From an uncultured Rhodospirillales bacterium (lineage in GTDB: Bacteria; Pseudomonadota; Alphaproteobacteria; CACIAM-22H2), in NCBI GenBank assembly GCA_937926175.1, contig CALANV010000057.1, positions 51,589 to 115,588 of the forward strand: a stretch of DNA of 64,000 nucleotides, given 5' to 3'. Shown in pieces: positions 44,435-53,555 of the stretch (positions are counted from its first letter, which is position 1; each line of letters begins with the position of its first letter). A model generated the notes under the pieces. That model was given only the letters and a program-made list of their open reading frames with translations. It was not told the origin of the DNA and ran no database searches. Position numbers and translations under genes: made by a program.

Positions 44435-47326
44435 TCACATCAGAACGGCGACGGGCAGCTGTGTGAACAGCTCGCCGACCGCCAGCCTTCCATTTCGTGT
44501 GTCGACGGCATGCCCTGTTACCGCATCGTGCCGGCACTGCGCCCCGACATCGTCAATCGCGATCTCCGTCTCGGCCCAGCGATGTCCACCGTCAAATATC
44601 GTGTCCGCATCGCCCCATAACCTGGCGAAAAGCCGGCCCACTACGATCACGGCTGCCTGGGTGCCATCGCTTCGCGCGAAGGCGATCGTGTGTTCGGCCG
44701 CCGGTCCTCGAACCTCGATGGGGATATAGGTTCCGTACGTGAACAGCTGAGGCCGATCGTGGCGGATTGCGAGGAGACGGCGAATCAGAGCCAGCTTGAT
44801 GTGTCCATCCGCCCAATGCTCGAGAAGCGGCTGCCAATCGCGAACCGTTTCCAGCGCCGCCAACAATGACACGCAGTCGTCGAAATCCACTGGCCGGCGA
44901 TTGTCGGGATCCACAAGTGAAAGATCCCAGAGTTCGCTTCCGCGATACAGGTCCGGGACGCCGGGACACGTCAGCTTCAGCGTCGTCTGAACGAGACTGT
45001 TCAGCATTCCGAAGAAGGCGACCCGCGCCGCGAACGGTAGAAAGTCGTCGAGAAACAGGTTCGGCCGGCTTGTATCCACGAGATCGGCCATGAAACGGGC
45101 ACAGGCGGCCTCGTACGGTTCGTTCGGGCGACTCCAGCTCGAGCGGGTCTTGGCTTCGCGCAGCGCCTTCACCGTATACCGGCGCAGGCGGTCCTGAAAC
45201 GTTTCCAGCGCGGGTCCGGGCGCCGGCTTCCGCGACAGCCATTCGGCCGGCCAGGCGCCGACCAGAACCTGGTAGAATAAGTACTCATCGTTCCGCGACG
45301 GTGCCCGTCGGCCGTCGATCTCCGATCGCCTGGACCGGTTGAGAACCGACCAGCGTGCAACTCTTTCCGCCCACGCGCCGTGTTTTTCCGAGAGCACATT
45401 GATGCGCGCTCGTGCATCCTCGCCGCGCTTCGTGTCATGGGTCGCCGTCGCCAGCATGGAATGCGGCCAGGTCCTCGCGCGCTCTTCATTTGTCCTATGG
45501 AAGGCCGCGACCGAGATGCCGAACTGGCGGGAGTCCCCGCCGACCTCGTTGAGCGAGATCAGCCGGTGGTAGCGGTAGAATGCGGTGTCTTCCAGCGACT
45601 TCGCCGTTACCGGGCCGGTATACTGCTGGAACTTCATGGCAAAGCGCAGCAACTCGGCGCGTCGCGGCAGGCCCAGCAATCCCTTGTGCTCGGCAACCAG
45701 CACCTGACGGATGAAGTCGAAGATCTCGGGGCCGGGTGCACGCCAGCGCTTCTTTGCCTGGCTTATCGCCCAATCGATGTCGCGCAGATCCTCGGGCGTC
45801 ACGCCTTGTTCGGTCACGTAGGTACGGTAGACCGGAAAACAGGCGACGATCTCCTTGAGAGCATCCCGCAGACGGACGCGTGTGAAATCACGCGTCCGCC
45901 AGTCCTGTTCCGCCAGTCGGTCGAGCTGGTTCGCGAGAACGGCAAGCTCGCTTGCGAGGGCCGTGTCGATGATCAGTTTCTTCGCCTTATAGAGGATTTC
46001 GTCGAAATCGAGACGCCGCCTGACGAAACCGTGATATGCCTCGGTCATCGGCCGTTCGCCTTCCGGGTCGACGAGGACGCCGTTGACGAGGTTCAGGAAC
46101 TCATAGCCTGTTGTCCCCTGGACCGGCCATGAATCACGCAGCCGCTCGTGACGCGCGAGAATCTTCTCGACGATGACATAGAACAGCTTGGCCCGTGACG
46201 ACGTCGCGCCTGATTGACCGCCGTCCGAAACCGGTTGCGGCGTCATCCGCCGAACAAGCGCTTGCAAAGCCGCGCAATAGGCCGCGGGGTCGAAGAGACC
46301 GTCGATATGATCGAGACGCACCCCGTGTATGAGGCCTTCCGCGACTAGACGGCCGACCAACCGGTGCATCTCGGCAAACAATCTCGGATTCTCCGGGCGG
46401 ATTCCTGCGAGGTCGTTGATCTCGAAGAAACGACGATAATTGATTTCATCCGCCGCGGTGCGCCAGTAGGAGACGCGATAGAACTGACGCTCGATCAAAC
46501 TGTGCAGGCGCACGAACGTTTCCGGGCGACCGGGCTCACCGTTGTAGAGGTCAGCGGCCTCGACCAGAAACCGCTTGGCATCAGGCTGCGCCGACGCCAG
46601 ACGAGACAAATCGGACTTGAGACGTTGCACCCGATCGCGGGCCTCTCCCCTCCGGATGCGGGAGCGTGGCGTCGCGGAGAAAGACGCGAACTCCCCGGCA
46701 AACCGCTCGAGAGTCTCTCCGATCGGTCCGGCAGGACCGAGACGTGCTTCACTCAAGCGTCGGCGGATGATCGACGCATAGTCGCGCGGCCGGATCGGAA
46801 ACCGGTTCTCGAAATACCAGATGCTGAATCCACCGTACTCGACGTCGAATTTGAGTCGCAGTTCGCCGCGCTCCAGTACGGCGCCGTACTGATCACCGAG
46901 TACCGGAAGTAGCACTTTCCCTGGAAAGCTACGTCGCGGTGCGCTCCAGTCGATATCGAAATAATCGGCATAAGGCGAAGACTCGCCCCATTCGAGGACG
47001 TCGAGCCACCATGCATTGTCCGTCTTTCCCACGCCCATATGGTTCGGTACAAAATCGAGGATCTGCCCCATACCATGGGCGCGCAGCGCCCGGCAGAATT
47101 TCGAGAAGCTCTCCGGTGAACCGATCTCGGGATTGAGCGCGTTGTGGTCGATTATGTCGTATCCGTGCGAGCTGCCGGGGCGTGCCTTGAGATATGACGA
47201 CGCGTAGACGTGCGTCACCCCGAGTGCCGCCAAGTACGGGACGAGGGCGGTCGCATGATCGAACGTGAACTCCCGGTTGAACTGCAACCGGTACGTCGCG
47301 AGCGGAATTCGCGAAGGTGTCCCCAT
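44435..47326 (-). CDS. treY: Malto-oligosyltrehalose synthase TreY
   Basis: Converts the reducing-end maltose unit of an alpha-1,4-glucan into a trehalose unit by intramolecular transglucosylation. The 963-residue GH13 protein opens with IPLATYRLQFNREFTFDHAT, typical of TreY, and contains DFVPNHMGVG and the nucleophile region GVRLDHIDGLFDP (about residue 338). ATG at 47326, 8 bases after the malQ stop, is used; ATG 47341 would overlap malQ. Together with TreZ it releases trehalose from glycogen. Last gene of the eight-gene operon. Confidence 0.94.
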   Translation of the reverse strand: MGTPSRIPLATYRLQFNREFTFDHATALVPYLAALGVTHVYASSYLKARPGSSHGYDIIDHNALNPEIGSPESFSKFCRALRAHGMGQILDFVPNHMGVGKTDNAWWLDVLEWGESSPYADYFDIDWSAPRRSFPGKVLLPVLGDQYGAVLERGELRLKFDVEYGGFSIWYFENRFPIRPRDYASIIRRRLSEARLGPAGPIGETLERFAGEFASFSATPRSRIRRGEARDRVQRLKSDLSRLASAQPDAKRFLVEAADLYNGEPGRPETFVRLHSLIERQFYRVSYWRTAADEINYRRFFEINDLAGIRPENPRLFAEMHRLVGRLVAEGLIHGVRLDHIDGLFDPAAYCAALQALVRRMTPQPVSDGGQSGATSSRAKLFYVIVEKILARHERLRDSWPVQGTTGYEFLNLVNGVLVDPEGERPMTEAYHGFVRRRLDFDEILYKAKKLIIDTALASELAVLANQLDRLAEQDWRTRDFTRVRLRDALKEIVACFPVYRTYVTEQGVTPEDLRDIDWAISQAKKRWRAPGPEIFDFIRQVLVAEHKGLLGLPRRAELLRFAMKFQQYTGPVTAKSLEDTAFYRYHRLISLNEVGGDSRQFGISVAAFHRTNEERARTWPHSMLATATHDTKRGEDARARINVLSEKHGAWAERVARWSVLNRSRRSEIDGRRAPSRNDEYLFYQVLVGAWPAEWLSRKPAPGPALETFQDRLRRYTVKALREAKTRSSWSRPNEPYEAACARFMADLVDTSRPNLFLDDFLPFAARVAFFGMLNSLVQTTLKLTCPGVPDLYRGSELWDLSLVDPDNRRPVDFDDCVSLLAALETVRDWQPLLEHWADGHIKLALIRRLLAIRHDRPQLFTYGTYIPIEVRGPAAEHTIAFARSDGTQAAVIVVGRLFARLWGDADTIFDGGHRWAETEIAIDDVGAQCRHDAVTGHAVDTRNGRLAVGELFTQLPVAVLM

Positions 47327-47334
47327 GCCTCCAC

Positions 47335-49521
47335 CTACCATTGGTGCGGCAACGGCCGCTCCTCGGTCAGTATCCGCACGGCACGCCTTACTCTCGAATC
47401 CTGCCTGATTCCATCGATGTCCACCGGCAGACGCCGCCGCCAGTTCGGATGCTCGTGGAGCGTGCCCGGCAGATTGGCCTGCTCCTTCACGCCAAGAAGA
47501 TCCTCGAGTCCCACCATCAGCATCCGACAGGGCGTACGTGCGATGAAGCGCAAAATGGCCTCGAACGGCACCTCGTCGCAATCGTAAGACTCATCGATCA
47601 ATCCCACGCGGCGGAGAGCTTCGACGAGCGCCGTACGGTCACGGCGCCGCACCTGCCGTTCGCCCTCGGCCGCCTCCGAAGTCGGGTATGCGTTGAGGCG
47701 CACCCGCTCCTCGATATCGGTCCCGCCCCAATAGCCCCAGACCGTCGGAAGGTCATGTGTCGTAATGGAAACGAGCGCATCGGGGGGATAATCGTTTGGC
47801 GGGCGAAACCGCCCTTGCGAATCGCGCTCGAAGTACAGCAAGCAATAGGACAGCAGGCCGGCACGGCGCATGGCCGGTTGAAACCCTTCCGGCAAAGTGC
47901 CGAGATCCTCGCCGATGACGAGGCATCGGTTCCGCCAGCTCTCGAGCGCCACGACGCCGATCATCTCGTCGAAAGGATAGGCAACGTACGCGCCTTCCGA
48001 CGGGCTTCTCCCTTCGGGAATCAGGAATAGCCGCATCAAACCGAGAACATGGTCGATGCGCAGCGCGCCGGCCCATCGCATGTTTGCGCGCAACAGTTCG
48101 GCGAACGGGGCGAAGGCCTGCTGACGCAAGGCCGCCGCATTCAGCGGCGGCAATCCCCAGTTCTGCCCGTTACGGTTCCACAGATCAGGGGGCGCACCGA
48201 TCGTGGCGCCGACCGCGACGAGCTCCGGCGCCGCCCACGCATCGGCCCCTGCCGCATCGGTTCCGACGGCCAGATCCAGGTAGAGCCCGATCGGCATGCC
48301 GCCCGTCCGCCCCGCCTCGACGCAACGCGCGAGCTGAAGTTCGGCCTGCCATTGCAGATAGATGAAGAATTCGACTTTCTCGGCCTTCTCGCGGGCAAAC
48401 GCCGCGACATCGACCGAATCCGGCCAACGATATTCCGGTGGCCACTGGCGCCAGTCGCGCAACCAAGTATCACGTTCGCCGAACGACTCCCGCAACGCCT
48501 GAAATACCGCAAACCGCTCCAACGCCGGGTTGCGCGACGCTCTGTATTCATCGAAAGCTCTGCGACGGATGCCATCGGCCGGTTCGCATCGGCGAAACGA
48601 GCGATGGAGCAACTCCAGAATCTGGCGTTTAAGCGCCGTCACGCCCCGATAGTCGACGAGCGGCGCCTCACGGATGCGGGCGAGCTCCGCCTGGAATGCC
48701 GGAGACGTGACCAAGCGTTGAGCCTCGTCACACGCGGCGAAATCATCTACCGCCTCGACGTCGAGATAGAGCGGACTGAGGAAGATCCGGCTCGAAGGCG
48801 AGTACGGGCTTATATGATCCGGGTCGTCCAGGAACAAGGCGTGAAGGGGATTGACCCCGACCGCCGACGCGCCGGCGCCGGCCGCCCACGACACGAGCTC
48901 ACGCAAGTCGGAGAAATCACCAATACCCCAGTTTCGCGACGACCTGAGGCCGTAGAGTTGAACCACAATACCCCATATCCGGCCGCCATGTTCGAATATC
49001 GGCGGGCAGAATGCACGAGCCGGGGTCACAATGACCGTCGTTCTGCCCGTCAAACGACCGTGCGGCCCCTCGAGAACCAAATCGAGTGCGTGATAACCCA
49101 GCGAAAGATGCTGCGGCAAATCGAGCCGGCGGCGCTCATAAGCCTTCTCGCCCACAGCCACGCCGACCGACGACGCGAGCCGAGCGATGGCCGTATCTGC
49201 CGCGTGCCGAGATCCGCCCTCCTCTGTCAATATCCACCGGATCCGCCCGGTCGCGTCCTCTTGGGAGAGGGTGATGGCGACGAACTTCGGCGCGTCTTCA
49301 CGCAGAACGACCACCGGATCGACGATCGATGCAACGGCTCTGCGATCCAGTTCCACGAGAGCGCGCTCGGCATCTTCCTGGCTGTCGACGCGAATACCGA
49401 ACACCGACAGCAGCGCGCGCTTTGTCTGATCAGGAACGGTCCGGCAAACCCCTTGCTGGTCCCGGTACGCATGTCCGATCCCGAGCCTCTCTGCCAGAGC
49501 GTCGATCGGATTGGTTGTCAC
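47335..49521 (-). CDS. malQ: 4-alpha-glucanotransferase (amylomaltase) MalQ
   Basis: A GH77 enzyme that moves glucan segments between chains, making linear stubs usable by TreY or GlgE. 728 residues. The catalytic core contains ALRIDHVLGLMRLF (nucleophile Asp, about 489), CLVIGEDLGTLPEGFQ (acid/base Glu, about 536) and SITTHDLPTVWGYWGG. An N-terminal beta-rich extension of about 200 residues, as in E. coli-type MalQ, precedes it. The start is GTG overlapping the treZ stop (GTGA). Confidence 0.93.
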   Translation of the reverse strand: MTTNPIDALAERLGIGHAYRDQQGVCRTVPDQTKRALLSVFGIRVDSQEDAERALVELDRRAVASIVDPVVVLREDAPKFVAITLSQEDATGRIRWILTEEGGSRHAADTAIARLASSVGVAVGEKAYERRRLDLPQHLSLGYHALDLVLEGPHGRLTGRTTVIVTPARAFCPPIFEHGGRIWGIVVQLYGLRSSRNWGIGDFSDLRELVSWAAGAGASAVGVNPLHALFLDDPDHISPYSPSSRIFLSPLYLDVEAVDDFAACDEAQRLVTSPAFQAELARIREAPLVDYRGVTALKRQILELLHRSFRRCEPADGIRRRAFDEYRASRNPALERFAVFQALRESFGERDTWLRDWRQWPPEYRWPDSVDVAAFAREKAEKVEFFIYLQWQAELQLARCVEAGRTGGMPIGLYLDLAVGTDAAGADAWAAPELVAVGATIGAPPDLWNRNGQNWGLPPLNAAALRQQAFAPFAELLRANMRWAGALRIDHVLGLMRLFLIPEGRSPSEGAYVAYPFDEMIGVVALESWRNRCLVIGEDLGTLPEGFQPAMRRAGLLSYCLLYFERDSQGRFRPPNDYPPDALVSITTHDLPTVWGYWGGTDIEERVRLNAYPTSEAAEGERQVRRRDRTALVEALRRVGLIDESYDCDEVPFEAILRFIARTPCRMLMVGLEDLLGVKEQANLPGTLHEHPNWRRRLPVDIDGIRQDSRVRRAVRILTEERPLPHQW

Positions 49522-51365
49522 TGCCGTACGCCTTTGCCGGTCTTGAACCAGGCAACCGACCATGGCGGCAGCCAGGCCGTGGTGCTTGCGCCCCGGATAT
49601 CCGGATGCGTTGCGAAAACGAGGCGTCCCTGCGAAAGATCGGTCACCGGCGGACCGGCCTCATCGATCAGCTGCGCGACAAGTTCAAGACCATCGCCATC
49701 GACCATCTGCCATCGTACACGGAGCGTCCCGCCGTTGCGGACATCGTAGGTGGCGGCGCCCCCCGCAATGTCCTTGAGGCGCGGCACGATCTCCCGCCGG
49801 CGCAGATCGAGCAGCCGTCGGTAGTATGCCAGCATCACCTTATGCGGCGATTGTTCCAGCTCCGCCCAGTTCAGTCGCGCCGACAGGAACGTGGCCACGG
49901 CTGTGGGATCGGGAATACGATCGCGCGCGTCCGGATCCTGAAACTCCTTGAAGCGTGCGAACTCGAGCCGTCGTCCCTCCCGCACCTTCGCGGCAAGCTC
50001 GGGGCCGAAATCGCAGAAGAACGCAAACGGCGTGGAAGCGGCCCATTCCTCGCCCATGAACAGGAGCGGCGGCGACGGCGCCAGGAGATAAATGGCCGCG
50101 GCCGCGCGCACGGCCTCCGGCGATGCGATCTGCGTTATTCGGGCCCCAAAGGCCGTGTTGCCGACCTGATCGTGGTTCTGCAGAAACGAAACGAATGCCG
50201 TCGGGAGAAGTTGCCCGCTTGGCTCTCCACGCCGCTTCCCGCCACGATGCTCGGACGGTTCGCCCTGGTAGCCGAAACCTTCGGCCAGCGCACGCCCGAG
50301 CCATCGTACCGGCCGTTCCGCATAATCGGCATAGTACCCGTCGCGGACGCCGGTAATCGCGACATGCAGCGCGTGATGAACGTCGTCGTTCCATTGCGCA
50401 TCATAGAGGTCGCGTCGCCGTGATGCGGGTTGCAGAAGTGTGACGGCGTTGTTGTCGTTCTCGAGCACGAGATGCACGTGCCGATCCGAAAAATGGCGTC
50501 GGACCGTGTCGGCCATCTCGACGAGCACGTTCGGTCGACTCTCGTCGATGATGGCGTGGACCGCATCGAGCCGCAGACCGTCGATGTTGTACTCCTTGAG
50601 CCAGTAGAGTGCGTTGTGGATCATGAAGTCGCGCACGACGCGACTGTGCTCGCCGTCATAGTTGATTGCCGCCCCCCATGGGGTGTGGTGCCGCTCGGAA
50701 AAGAACGGCTTCGCATAAGCGCCAAGATAGTTTCCTTCCGGGCCGAAATGGTTGTAGACGACATCGAGAAACACCATCAACCCTCGCCGGTGTGCCGCTT
50801 CGACGAGAAGCTTGAGGTCGTTCGGACGACCGTATGTGCCATCGGGCGCGAAGAGATAGACGCCGTCGTATCCCCAGTTGTGCCGTCCTGGCGCCTCGGC
50901 CAGCGGCATGAGTTCGATGGCCGTAATGCCGAGTCCGACCAGATGATCGAAGTGTTCGGCGATGCCGGCATAAGAGCCGCTGCGACTGAACGTGCCGACA
51001 TGAAGCTCATACAGAATCGTCTCGTCCCACGGGCGCCCGCGCCAGCCGTCGTCCTTCCAGTCGAACGCCGTCGGATCGACGACGGTGCTCCAGCCGTGAA
51101 CGTCCCCGGCCTGATCCCGCGAGGCCGGATCGGGAACCTGCATGTTCTCGTCGACGACATACATGTAGCGGCTTCCGGGTCGTGCCGCGTCCGTCGTGAG
51201 CTCGAACCATCCCTCGCCCTTGGCTTGCATCGGCAGAACGCGGCCTGGCCCACCCGTATTGAGCTTGAGGCCGACACGCTTGGCTGACGGAGCCCAGAGC
51301 CGGAAGCGGACGCCGCCATCGTCCAGGACAGACGCGCCGAACGGCATGTCGTGGCGACGTTTCAT
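49518..51365 (-). CDS. treZ: Malto-oligosyltrehalose trehalohydrolase TreZ
   Basis: Hydrolyses the bond next to the terminal trehalosyl unit made by TreY, releasing free trehalose. 615 residues: a beta-sandwich N-domain (GVRFRLWAPSAKRVGLKL), then a GH13 barrel with FLDVVYNHFGPEGNYL, the nucleophile in NIDGLRLDAVHAI (Asp about 266) and acid/base Glu in HLVLENDNNAV (about 300), and SFLQNHDQVGNTAFG. Starts 9 bases after glgX ends. Confidence 0.94.
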   Translation of the reverse strand: MKRRHDMPFGASVLDDGGVRFRLWAPSAKRVGLKLNTGGPGRVLPMQAKGEGWFELTTDAARPGSRYMYVVDENMQVPDPASRDQAGDVHGWSTVVDPTAFDWKDDGWRGRPWDETILYELHVGTFSRSGSYAGIAEHFDHLVGLGITAIELMPLAEAPGRHNWGYDGVYLFAPDGTYGRPNDLKLLVEAAHRRGLMVFLDVVYNHFGPEGNYLGAYAKPFFSERHHTPWGAAINYDGEHSRVVRDFMIHNALYWLKEYNIDGLRLDAVHAIIDESRPNVLVEMADTVRRHFSDRHVHLVLENDNNAVTLLQPASRRRDLYDAQWNDDVHHALHVAITGVRDGYYADYAERPVRWLGRALAEGFGYQGEPSEHRGGKRRGEPSGQLLPTAFVSFLQNHDQVGNTAFGARITQIASPEAVRAAAAIYLLAPSPPLLFMGEEWAASTPFAFFCDFGPELAAKVREGRRLEFARFKEFQDPDARDRIPDPTAVATFLSARLNWAELEQSPHKVMLAYYRRLLDLRRREIVPRLKDIAGGAATYDVRNGGTLRVRWQMVDGDGLELVAQLIDEAGPPVTDLSQGRLVFATHPDIRGASTTAWLPPWSVAWFKTGKGVRQ

Positions 51366-51374
51366 CGGAAGCTG

Positions 51375-53555
51375 CTAGGGAGCTGAGCCGTACACGGCAC
51401 GTTTGCCCGTTCCCACCATGACGACGACCGAACGGCCCTTCACGAACGTATGTTCCCCGCCGAAAACTTCTTTTTTCCGGCCGATCCCCTTGGCCGCGGC
51501 GGTATCGAAAACGACCGACCAGTGCGCGACGGCGGCGACGTCGGGCATCTTGAACCGCATGTCCTCGTGGTGCGCATTGAGGACGAGAATGACCGGCGCC
51601 TCGTTATCGATCTCCGTATCGGTCAACCCGTGATCCTGCGAGAGTTCGCCCCACAGCATCAGCGCGAGAAAGCGCGCTTCCGGGAAAAGCCAATCCGCCG
51701 GTGTCATCTCACCGCCGTCGGGCCTCAGCCAAGTGACGTCTTTTTGCCTACCGTGCCGTACCGGCGTGCCCCTCAGAAACTTGCCGCCCCGCGGCCACTT
51801 GTACTTCCTGCAAAAGGCGATCAGCCTGCGGAGGAAATGGAACAGCTCCCATCTCCCGTGATCGTCGCAGGTCGGCCACGTGACCCAGCCGATCGGGTTA
51901 TCCTGACAGTACGGATTGTTGTTTCCCTTCTGACTGTTACCGAACTCGTCGCCGGCGAGAATCATCGGCACGCCCAGCGACAGCAGCAACGTCGCCAACA
52001 TGTTCCGTTTCTGTCGTTCGCGCAGTTGGAGGATCTGCTCATCGTCCGTTTCGCCCTCCACACCGCAGTTCCAGCTGTAGTTTTCCGAGATGCCGTCCCG
52101 ATTATGCTCGCCGTTCGCCTCGTTGTGCTTTCGGTTGTAGCTCACGAGATCCTGCAACGTGAACCCGTCATGGCACGTGACGAAATTGATGGTCGCCCAC
52201 GGCCGGCGCGCCCGGCGATCATAGAGGTCGGCCGACCCGGTGATACGCTTCGCCACCTCGCCGATCAGTCCGCCGTCGCCACGCCAGAAACGCCGTATCG
52301 TGTCGCGATAGCGGTCATTCCATTCGGACCAGCCAGGCGGGAAGTGTCCCACCTGATAGCCGCCGGGTCCGATGTCCCACGGCTCTGCGATCAGTTTGAC
52401 CCGAGACAGAACGGGATCTTGGCGCACCGCCTGCAGAAACGGTGCATGCTCGTCATATCCGGCAGGCCCCCGTGCGAGCGTCGTCACAAGGTCGAATCGG
52501 AAGCCGTCGATGCGCATTTCCTCGACCCAATATCGCAGCGAGTCCATGACCAGCTGCAGAACACGCGGGTGCTCGAGGTTGAGGACATTGCCGCACCCGG
52601 TGAAGTCCTCGTAGTAACGCCGGTCGCCTGGGACGAGTCGGTAATAGCTGGCGTTGTCGATTCCCCTGAAGCCCAGGGTGGGGCCGAGATGGTTGCCCTC
52701 GGCGGTGTGGTTATAGACGACGTCGAGAATGACCTCGATTCCAGCGGCGTGAAGCCGGGATACCATGGTCTTGAACTCGTTGACGTCCTGACCGGAAAGA
52801 TATCGCGGCTCCGGCGCGAAGAAGCCGATCGAGTTGTATCCCCAGAAATTGCGTAGATTCTTCCCGAGCAGGTACCGATCGTCGACGAACGCATGAACCG
52901 GCAGCAGCTCGACAGCCGTGATGCCAAGCCGGGTCAGGTACTCAGTTGTTTCGGGTGCGCAAAGGGCCGCAAAGGTCCCGCGAATGACGGGAGCGATGTC
53001 GCGTCGTTGCATCGTGAAACCGCGCACGTGCAGCTCATATATGACCGTATTGGCCCATGGTGTTTCCGGTCGCCGGTCACCGTTCCAGGAGAATGCCGTG
53101 TCCAGAAGAACGCATTTCGGCATGCCTCGGGCGTTGTCGCGCCGATCGAAGGAGAGATCCTGCCGCGGGCTGCCGACCCGATAGCCGAAATGCGCATCCG
53201 ACCAGCGAATGTGCCCGGACAGAGCCTTCGCGTACGGGTCGAGCAGAAGCTTGTGATGATTGAATCGGTGCCCATGTGCCGGGTCGTAGGGCCCGTAGAC
53301 GCGATATCCGTAGAGCATCCCCGGCCGCGCATCGGGGAGATACGCGTGCCAGACCTCGTCGGTCCGTTCCATGAAGCGGACCCGGCCGATCTCGCGCGTC
53401 CCGGCGGCATCGAAGATCGAAAGCTCGACGCGCTCAGCGGTCGCTGAAAACAGGGCGAAGTTGGCGCCCTTGCCATCCCACGTCGCACCGAGCGGATATG
53501 GCCGGCCCGGCTCCACACGCTGCCGCGCTGACCACATCTTCGGCGCATCAGGCAT
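51375..53555 (-). CDS. glgX: Glycogen debranching enzyme GlgX
   Basis: Isoamylase-type GH13 enzyme that cuts alpha-1,6 branches of glycogen. 726 residues: a CBM48 N-domain (YPLGATWDGKGANFALFSA), DVVYNHTAEGNHLGPTL, the nucleophile in RIDGFRFDLVTTLARG (Asp about 353), the acid/base in KLIAEPWDIGPGGY (Glu about 390) and FVTCHDGFTLQDLVSYN. The ATG overlaps the glgB stop by 8 bases, so the two are coupled. Confidence 0.94.
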   Translation of the reverse strand: MPDAPKMWSARQRVEPGRPYPLGATWDGKGANFALFSATAERVELSIFDAAGTREIGRVRFMERTDEVWHAYLPDARPGMLYGYRVYGPYDPAHGHRFNHHKLLLDPYAKALSGHIRWSDAHFGYRVGSPRQDLSFDRRDNARGMPKCVLLDTAFSWNGDRRPETPWANTVIYELHVRGFTMQRRDIAPVIRGTFAALCAPETTEYLTRLGITAVELLPVHAFVDDRYLLGKNLRNFWGYNSIGFFAPEPRYLSGQDVNEFKTMVSRLHAAGIEVILDVVYNHTAEGNHLGPTLGFRGIDNASYYRLVPGDRRYYEDFTGCGNVLNLEHPRVLQLVMDSLRYWVEEMRIDGFRFDLVTTLARGPAGYDEHAPFLQAVRQDPVLSRVKLIAEPWDIGPGGYQVGHFPPGWSEWNDRYRDTIRRFWRGDGGLIGEVAKRITGSADLYDRRARRPWATINFVTCHDGFTLQDLVSYNRKHNEANGEHNRDGISENYSWNCGVEGETDDEQILQLRERQKRNMLATLLLSLGVPMILAGDEFGNSQKGNNNPYCQDNPIGWVTWPTCDDHGRWELFHFLRRLIAFCRKYKWPRGGKFLRGTPVRHGRQKDVTWLRPDGGEMTPADWLFPEARFLALMLWGELSQDHGLTDTEIDNEAPVILVLNAHHEDMRFKMPDVAAVAHWSVVFDTAAAKGIGRKKEVFGGEHTFVKGRSVVVMVGTGKRAVYGSAP